This document shows, piece after piece, positions 58,857 through 64,000 of a DNA stretch of 64,000 nt. Below the pieces are notes generated by a model that saw only the letters and a list, made by a program, of their open reading frames with translations, searched no databases and had not been told where the DNA came from. This DNA is from Dyadobacter soli (lineage in GTDB: Bacteria; Bacteroidota; Bacteroidia; Cytophagales; Spirosomataceae): NCBI RefSeq assembly GCF_900101885.1, contig NZ_FNAN01000010.1, positions 186,001 to 250,000 on the forward strand, written 5' to 3'. Both the position numbers and the translations under genes were made by a program. Position 1 is the first letter of the stretch. The number at the start of each line of letters is the position of its first letter.

Positions 58857-60389
58857 ATGATGTTCCGTACTTATCCTAATCTGAGTTACACGCTCCTGAT
58901 GCTCCTGCTGGCGTCGTCTGCCCTGCTGATTTTCCGTAAGAACGGCCTTGCAGAAGGTATTGCCCCAAAGCCCAACGTGATCTATATACTTGCCGACGAT
59001 CTTGGCTCGGGCGACCTCTCCTGTCTCAATCCCGATTCCCAGATCCACACACCCAATCTCGATAAACTGGCTTCCAATGGCCTTGCGTTCACGGACGCGC
59101 ATTCGGGCTCGGCCGTGTGCACGCCTACGCGATACGGGATTCTTACCGGCCGATATGCGTTCCGTTCGCGGCTCAAAAAAGGCGTTCTCGGCGGTTATTC
59201 GTCTATGCTTATTGAAAAAGACCGCTGGACGGTTGCAGATCTGATGAAAAAAGCCGGGTACCGCACCGGCGTCATAGGAAAATGGCACCTGGGCCTCGAT
59301 TGGGTGAAAGCCGACGCTGCGAAGGACGTGAATCACGCCGAACTGGATATTGACTGGACAAAAAGTGAAAACCTTGCGCTTGAAAAAGGCATTACGGTCG
59401 GCCCGAACGACCTCGGCTTTGATTACAGCTACATCATTCCGGCATCGCTGGACATTCCCCCTTACATTTACCTCAAAAACGGCAAACCTATCGATCCGCG
59501 CATGACCGACATTACCGGCAACAAAACGCCACGTGGTGTTTTCTGGCGGGACGGGAAAGGCTCACAGAGTTTCGATTTGAAAAAGACACTGGATATTTTC
59601 GGTCAGGAAGCGAAAAATTTCATAGTGAGCGCAGCCGGGAACCATTCCAAACCGTTCTTTCTATACCTGCCGTTATCCGCTCCGCATACACCGTGGCTGC
59701 CCTCCGAAGCACATAAAGGCAGAACCAAGGCCGGGATATACGGCGACTTCGTGCATCATACGGATGCGGTCGTGGGCGCGGTCATGCACACGCTCGACAG
59801 CCTCGGCATTTCCGAAAACACCCTCGTAATTTTCACTTCCGATAATGGCGCCGACTGGAAGCCCGGCGACAAGGAAATATACCCCGCACATCAGGCAAAT
59901 TACATTTACCGGGGCGAAAAATCCGATATATGGGAAGGCGGCCACCGTGTTCCGTTCATTGTCAGATGGCCGGCGGTTGTAAAGGAAGGCTCAAAGGTCA
60001 ATCAAACCATATGCCTCACCGACCTGATGGCAACGCTGGCATCGGTTACCGGCCAAAAGCTCGACCGTAACGCCGGTCAGGATAGTTTCAGTTTTCTGCC
60101 GGTATTGCGGAACGCTAGTGATACTACGCCTGTGAGACCGAGCATTATCCACCATTCCATCGACGGTATGTTCGCGATCCGCCGTGGCAAATGGAAGTTT
60201 ATTGACGGAAAAGGTAGTGGTGGCTGGTCGTCCAAAGGCCAGGCCTCGGACCCGGAAGGACAGCTTTATGACATTTACAATGATCCGCAGGAAACTTCTA
60301 ATCTGTTTGCAAAGCAACCTGAAATTGTAAAGGAGCTCAAAGCACTTTTGGAAAAACAGAAGTCTCAGGGTTACACCCGCCCATTTTAA
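58857..60389 (+). CDS. Sulfatase (formylglycine-type, exported)
   Basis: A 510-residue sulfatase with an N-terminal membrane/signal helix (about 10-26). The formylglycine motif is Cys88 in SAVCTPTRYGILTGR (C-x-P-x-R), and metal ligands include ADDLG (Asp47-48) and FTSDNGAD. GKWHLG carries the expected Lys/His pair. The Cys form needs an FGE/anaerobic maturase, not in the window. The substrate is probably a sulfated carbohydrate. Start ATG 58857 is directly followed by a second ATG. A weak promoter-like pair (TTTTG 58765, TACCTTTA 58786) lies between the RNA terminator and the start. It shares a terminator with the convergent SDR gene. Confidence 0.9.
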   Translation: MMFRTYPNLSYTLLMLLLASSALLIFRKNGLAEGIAPKPNVIYILADDLGSGDLSCLNPDSQIHTPNLDKLASNGLAFTDAHSGSAVCTPTRYGILTGRYAFRSRLKKGVLGGYSSMLIEKDRWTVADLMKKAGYRTGVIGKWHLGLDWVKADAAKDVNHAELDIDWTKSENLALEKGITVGPNDLGFDYSYIIPASLDIPPYIYLKNGKPIDPRMTDITGNKTPRGVFWRDGKGSQSFDLKKTLDIFGQEAKNFIVSAAGNHSKPFFLYLPLSAPHTPWLPSEAHKGRTKAGIYGDFVHHTDAVVGAVMHTLDSLGISENTLVIFTSDNGADWKPGDKEIYPAHQANYIYRGEKSDIWEGGHRVPFIVRWPAVVKEGSKVNQTICLTDLMATLASVTGQKLDRNAGQDSFSFLPVLRNASDTTPVRPSIIHHSIDGMFAIRRGKWKFIDGKGSGGWSSKGQASDPEGQLYDIYNDPQETSNLFAKQPEIVKELKALLEKQKSQGYTRPF

Positions 60390-60461
60390 TAACCAGGGTT
60401 ATATTATAAATCGCCGACAGGACGAACATACCATTACTATGGTTTATCGATAAATCGCTAA

Positions 60462-60495
60462 AAAGCGGATGGCAAATTGTTTCACCATCCGCTTT
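60462..60495. terminator. Bidirectional terminator between sulfatase and SDR genes
   Basis: The arms AAAGCGGATGG (60462-60472) and CCATCCGCTTT (60485-60495) pair fully, with A-rich and T-rich flanks. Confidence 0.85.
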
Positions 60496-60511
60496 CTCTG
60501 AAAAGAATTAA

Positions 60512-61333
60512 TTAGAAGAACCGCTGCATGGTCTCCATGTATTCTTCAATCGGCATTGAGCTGCGCATTTGCATTAACTGATTGCCCGTTGCCCCGATCA
60601 CATTCCTAAACTGATTCGTTTCGCGCGTCGCGAGGCTATGGATCACGTTTACAATTTCCATCGGATCGTCGAGCTGGCTCTCGTCGGCGCCGGCCATAAT
60701 GGATTGAAGCTTGTTTGTCAGCTCGTCATAAGCCGTAATTTCCGGGTGCTCGTTCCAGACAATGCTTTCCCGGAAATTATTCCCTTTCGAGCCTCCCTGC
60801 TCGATGAGCCGCAAGTCGATATTGAGCGGTTTCAATTCATAATATAACCCCTCGATCAGCCCTTCCAGCGCAAATTTGGACATATTGTAAAGCGAGCCCA
60901 GCGGTACCGCAGTGGTAACCCCCATAAATGAGCTGATATTGATGAACATCCCGCCGCCATTCGCGCGGAAATGTGGCAGGAATCCGCGGATCACATTAAT
61001 AGGCCCACGGGCGTTGACTGCAAACTGCCAGTCGATATCCTCTTCTTTCGCAAGTTCCAGCGCGCCGTAGGTACCCATACCCGCATTGTTCACCACTACA
61101 TCTATCTTTCCAAAGGCGGCGATCGCTTCTTCAACGGCTGTTTTGACCTGGTTGATGTTGGTCACGTCCAGTTTGAAAATCTTAACATTCTCATAGGCTG
61201 TCAGTTCGGTCTCCTTTTCCGGTGTACGCATCGTTGCAGCTACATTCCAGCCGTTTTCCGCGAAAAACTTAGCGGTTAATTTGCCCAGCCCGCTGCTGGT
61301 ACCTGTTATGAAAATGGTCTTTTGCTCGTTCAT
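60512..61333 (-). CDS. Short-chain dehydrogenase/reductase
   Basis: A 273-residue Rossmann oxidoreductase. The cofactor motif is TGTSSGLG (about 11-18); VVNNAG, the Ser in NISSF and the catalytic YNMSK are all present. Arg-rich AATMRTP after the second strand suggests NADP use. The substrate is unknown; it is a classical SDR similar to stress-linked reductases. It is divergent from an HxlR-type regulator across 87 bases that contain an inverted repeat, so it is probably the regulator's target. Confidence 0.9.
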   Translation of the reverse strand: MNEQKTIFITGTSSGLGKLTAKFFAENGWNVAATMRTPEKETELTAYENVKIFKLDVTNINQVKTAVEEAIAAFGKIDVVVNNAGMGTYGALELAKEEDIDWQFAVNARGPINVIRGFLPHFRANGGGMFINISSFMGVTTAVPLGSLYNMSKFALEGLIEGLYYELKPLNIDLRLIEQGGSKGNNFRESIVWNEHPEITAYDELTNKLQSIMAGADESQLDDPMEIVNVIHSLATRETNQFRNVIGATGNQLMQMRSSMPIEEYMETMQRFF

Positions 61334-61358
61334 TTTAGTAAATTTTAAATTGATGGAA

Positions 61359-61412
61359 CAAAAGTATCCGATATTGGTATAACTTTGTAATCAGTATCAC
61401 AGAGTATACCAA
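61359..61412. promoter_or_regulatory. Overlapping divergent promoters and candidate HxlR operator
   Basis: The inverted repeat TTGGTATA (61374-61381) / TATACCAA (61405-61412) frames TAACTTTG (61380-61387), a -7 match for the regulator gene. On the minus strand, TACTTTTG (61366-61359) is an exact -7 for the SDR gene. Inside, ACT-8 bases-AGT (61382-61395) resembles HxlR-type operators. Binding here could repress both genes. Confidence 0.55.
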
Positions 61413-61420
61413 CTACTACT

Positions 61421-61771
61421 ATGGCAGAAGCGACATTGATCAGGAACCAGGCAGAAGAAGTGAAGGCGCTGCAAGACACGATTTACGTCATCGGCGGCAA
61501 ATGGAAGTTGCCCATTATCAACTCGATATGCAATGGAAACAAACGTTTCCGCCAAATCGAACGAAGCATTCCCGGCATCACCACACGGATGCTTTCCCGT
61601 GAATTAAAAGAAATGGAAATGAACAAGCTCATCAAACGGACCGTCTACCCCGACTCTCCGGTGTTGGTGGAATACGAGTCGACGCCCTACTGCAAGACGT
61701 TCGGCAACATTATCCTCGCCATGATCGACTGGGGCAAGGAGCATAAGAAGTACATTCAGGAAGAAAACTGA
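61421..61771 (+). CDS. HxlR-family winged-helix regulator
   Basis: A 116-residue DNA-binding protein with VIGGKWKLPIINSICNGNKRFRQIERSIPGITTRMLSRELKEME, the HxlR winged helix, and a wing with KRTVYPDSPVLVEYE. HxlR regulators often respond to aldehydes, quinones or oxidants through a Cys. Here Cys residues are at about 37 (SICNGN) and 90 (TPYCKT), so redox sensing is possible but unproven. It is divergent from the SDR gene. Confidence 0.9.
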   Translation: MAEATLIRNQAEEVKALQDTIYVIGGKWKLPIINSICNGNKRFRQIERSIPGITTRMLSRELKEMEMNKLIKRTVYPDSPVLVEYESTPYCKTFGNIILAMIDWGKEHKKYIQEEN

Positions 61772-61784
61772 ATGTGTTGAAGAG

Positions 61785-61808
61785 GCCCACCGGCTACCGA
61801 TGGGCTTT
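61785..61808. terminator. Terminator between HxlR and STAS-like genes
   Basis: GCCCACCGG (61785-61793) pairs with CCGATGGGC (61797-61805) with one mismatch around a 3-base loop, then TTTC. It sits between convergent genes and may serve both. Confidence 0.6.
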
Positions 61809-61814
61809 CTGCAT

Positions 61815-62270
61815 TCAGGCAATGCTACGGATCCAGGCTTCTGCCATTTCCGGATCGGTAAAAAAGCGCTCGTTCGGGCTGCTATAAAGCGATTCGTACT
61901 TCGCGATCTTCGTCTCATCCTGATGGCAATGCGCCGCGGCGAGGCAGCGGATATTGCGCTTACTGCTGAGCACCAGCCCGGAGGCTTCTTCCTCAAACAT
62001 GGCTACGTATCCCACTCTCCACCCGTATTCAGCCAGCGTAAGCGGGATAATATTGCGGAAATGCTTATGCGCATCAAAGTTAAGCGCCGTGAAACCGTGA
62101 AGATTAACGAATATACGGAACGTCCCCCCGTCTTCGACCTGATCCAGGGCCGCTTGAAGTGATTCTTCCCAACGGATCACATCCTCCTTATCCAAATCCC
62201 CACTAATGTGCGTCACAATAAGACGGTTAGCCGGCTCCCAATCTGTTTTGATTACTTTTAAATCTGTCAT
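61815..62270 (-). CDS. STAS/SpoIIAA-like domain protein
   Basis: A 151-residue soluble protein. The pattern NRLIVTHISGDLDKEDVIRWEESLQAALDQ, then TFRIFVNLHGF...FNFDAHKHFRNIIPLTL, resembles SpoIIAA/STAS-like domains that act as anti-anti-sigma or lipid-binding modules. There is no clear phosphorylatable Ser at the usual place. The function is unknown. It is convergent with the HxlR gene and has no same-strand partner in the window. Confidence 0.65.
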   Translation of the reverse strand: MTDLKVIKTDWEPANRLIVTHISGDLDKEDVIRWEESLQAALDQVEDGGTFRIFVNLHGFTALNFDAHKHFRNIIPLTLAEYGWRVGYVAMFEEEASGLVLSSKRNIRCLAAAHCHQDETKIAKYESLYSSPNERFFTDPEMAEAWIRSIA

Positions 62271-62506
62271 TTGAATAGGCTAATAAATCTAAACTAACGA
62301 CGTAAGCGGTGCCTGCCAGCATTTGTTCCAGACGTCGACGGAAAGCATTGGTTTGTCGACAAAACGTCTCCCAACCGATGTGACTCTGCCACAACTTATT
62401 TTATGTAACTTATTGTAGCCAAAATAACAAAATACTTATATTACTGCCCTTTGACGACAGCACCCGCCAGATAATTTCCCGGACCAATACATTTAACTGA
62501 CAGATA

Positions 62507-63928
62507 GTGAAGACATTTCTCTACCGTTTTGCGAAACAGGCATTCATATCACTTGTGTGGTTATACGCGGGGGCGCCTTCGCACGCGCAGCATTCACGCG
62601 TGGTGCTGGCCGATAGCGCACATGCGGACATACGCGAGGGCGACGTTTTGGTAACAGGTAACTGGAATATCTCGCCGCAGATCCGGCCGGATGTTTATGA
62701 CGCATTCATCGAAGGAAAGAGCAAACGCTTCGCATTCATCACCAACCGCGACTCCGTTGTTTTTGAGGTCGAGCCCGGAAAGAGTTACCCGTTCGTGGTG
62801 CTGCTGAATGGAAAAGATAGTGCATTTACAGAGTTCAAAGGTATCAAAATCGTACCCCGCGCACGGTTTTCCAAAGCATACCAGGCTGCTCACCGGGGTA
62901 AGACTTTGGTCGAAATCCCGGAGGTGTACGAACTCATCAATATTGTATTTGCATTAACGGACCGGGGCAGGAACGTGAGCGGATTCGTGAATCGGGATAC
63001 GGACTATTACCGCGAAGTGATGGCATGGTTTGAACCTTACACCAGTCATGAGGTAGTCGAAAAGGTCAACAAAGGGCTTGGCGTCGACGGGGGGATTCAT
63101 GCCATGAAAATGGATGCCTATCCGTTCGACCTCGCAGCAGACGGGAAAATCACCCAAGGTCCCGTGTACGACCGCATCGGTAATTCGTACACCAACAATC
63201 TGTTGTACTATCTTCCGGACCTGGAAAACTTTGCGAAGGCGAGCCGCTTTCAGGAATTTTACAATGCCCACAGTCCCTATTACAATCACTTGATCCAGGT
63301 CTATCGTGACTCTGTCGGCGTCCCCGAAATGCAGCGCTGGCTTGGCCGGAACTTTCCTTCAACGCATTACGACGCATTTAAAATCATCTTTTCGCCTTTG
63401 GTAAGCGCCAACCAATCCGCCAGCTTCTTCGATATTGACGGCTTCTGCGAAGCGCAGGCACATGTCAACTTTCCATTTCACAAACCGGGAGCAACTTCCG
63501 AGTGGTCGGAAAAAGCCCGGTTCGTCATGGATGGTAACATCGTTTTTACGGAATTCAACCACAGCTTCATCGGTCCGGAAGGCCAAAAGACTGCCTACCG
63601 TGACCGTATTCAAAAAGTATTCAAAGACCTCTCCATCTGGAACGACAACAGCAAACCGGCGCGCTACTACGACACGCCCCAGACCTCCTTCGACGAATAC
63701 ATGAACTGGGCACTCGTAAGCCTCCGCTATGTCGATCACGCACCGTTCGCCGAGCAAGAGAAACTCATCGCTTCCAATGAGGATAATATGGTTAATTTCC
63801 GCGGCTTCCGGCGTTTTAAAGAGTTTGACCAGTTTTTGGTCAAAATTTACAAGGAGCGAAAAAAGGGTCAGACTGTCGCCGATCTGTATCCTCAGATCGT
63901 GACTTGGTTTGAGAAGAATAACAGATAA
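62507..63928 (+). CDS. Exported DUF4932-like protein with altered metalloprotease motif
   Basis: A 473-residue protein. The start is GTG 62507; the signal MKTFLYRFAKQAFISLVWLYAGAPSHAQ is cleaved after HAQ. The N-terminal quarter is a beta domain (VFEVEPGKSYPFVVLLNGKDSAFTEF). The rest is helical with YELINIVFALTDRGRNVSGFVNRDTDYY, which matches my memory of DUF4932 proteins. Those carry HE-x-x-H in the segment HEF-x-HSF; here it reads FTEFNHSFIGPE, with the first His replaced by Thr. Zinc binding may therefore be lost or rearranged. It is 28 bases before another exported gene, likely the same operon. Confidence 0.7.
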   Translation: MKTFLYRFAKQAFISLVWLYAGAPSHAQHSRVVLADSAHADIREGDVLVTGNWNISPQIRPDVYDAFIEGKSKRFAFITNRDSVVFEVEPGKSYPFVVLLNGKDSAFTEFKGIKIVPRARFSKAYQAAHRGKTLVEIPEVYELINIVFALTDRGRNVSGFVNRDTDYYREVMAWFEPYTSHEVVEKVNKGLGVDGGIHAMKMDAYPFDLAADGKITQGPVYDRIGNSYTNNLLYYLPDLENFAKASRFQEFYNAHSPYYNHLIQVYRDSVGVPEMQRWLGRNFPSTHYDAFKIIFSPLVSANQSASFFDIDGFCEAQAHVNFPFHKPGATSEWSEKARFVMDGNIVFTEFNHSFIGPEGQKTAYRDRIQKVFKDLSIWNDNSKPARYYDTPQTSFDEYMNWALVSLRYVDHAPFAEQEKLIASNEDNMVNFRGFRRFKEFDQFLVKIYKERKKGQTVADLYPQIVTWFEKNNR

Positions 63929-63956
63929 ATGCAGATGTAAATCAAAAACTTACGCC

Positions 63957-64000
63957 ATGAAAAACCAACGGATCAGTTTAGTATGCATCATCACTTTGGC
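63957..64000 (+). CDS. Start of an exported protein (cut by window edge)
   Basis: ATG at 63957 opens MKNQRISLVCIITLA..., the beginning of a signal peptide. It follows the DUF4932-like gene after 28 bases. Nothing more can be said. Confidence 0.5.
   Translation, partial: MKNQRISLVCIITL

Overview
The window looks like chromosomal DNA from a Bacteroidota bacterium of the order Cytophagales, most like Dyadobacter and relatives (Spirosomataceae). The evidence is two SusC/SusD pairs, a short 287-residue primary sigma factor, promoters of the Bacteroidota type (TTTG, about 20 bases, TAnnTTTG), weak Shine-Dalgarno signals, a proteobacterial-style LptF/LptG permease enlarged by an insert, and DUF1549/DUF1553/DUF1501 and haem-propeller proteins of the kind shared by Cytophagales and Planctomycetes. 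The genus is inferred from these features and was not tested by a search. I see no insertion sequence, prophage, integrase or CRISPR array.

Layout. 0-2.2 kb: the start of a 2OG-Fe(II) oxygenase, an MsbA-like ABC exporter and tRNA-Met. 2.4-10 kb: housekeeping genes, namely a START-like protein with an LptF/LptG permease, rpsO, pnp, rpoD and menD. 10-20 kb: an envelope cluster (long periplasmic TPR protein, outer-membrane barrel, HU-like/SPOR membrane protein, TonB) that continues into folC and trmB. 20-23 kb: gap, dapD and an XRE regulator. 23-43 kb: a nutrient-acquisition and oxidation region with susC-susD, a membrane-anchored DUF1549/DUF1553 cytochrome plus DUF1501 protein, a second susC-susD, a haem-binding propeller dehydrogenase and two tandem exported sugar-isomerase-like TIM barrels. 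43-49.5 kb: a C10 cysteine protease with a small lipoprotein, a TPR protein and gyrA. 49.7-54.2 kb: a GntP/DsdX-like permease, RidA, a DSD1-like D-serine dehydratase/D-threonine aldolase and a membrane dipeptidase, separated by unusual repeats. 54.4-64 kb: a small HMA-like protein, DinB, a Crp-like regulator, a fused trehalose synthase/phosphatase, a candidate structured RNA, a sulfatase, a divergent SDR/HxlR pair, a STAS-like protein, a DUF4932-like protein and the start of another exported protein.

How the genes work together. The strongest unexplained signal is a two-part element found four times in 23-38 kb. It consists of ACAGnRCAGGAYAST, then exactly 18 bases, then TAnTATTGYA, and it precedes susC1, the cytochrome gene, susC2 and the propeller dehydrogenase. 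It would turn these four neighbouring transcription units into one regulon for import and extracytoplasmic oxidation of a carbohydrate-like substrate. The second signal is a probable independent small RNA at about 58505-58754, with its own promoter, a helix pairing its two ends, internal hairpins and a terminator. The third is a coherent D-serine/D-amino-acid catabolic operon at 49.7-54.2 kb. All base-pairing and motif statements come from reading by eye; no folding program or database search was run.
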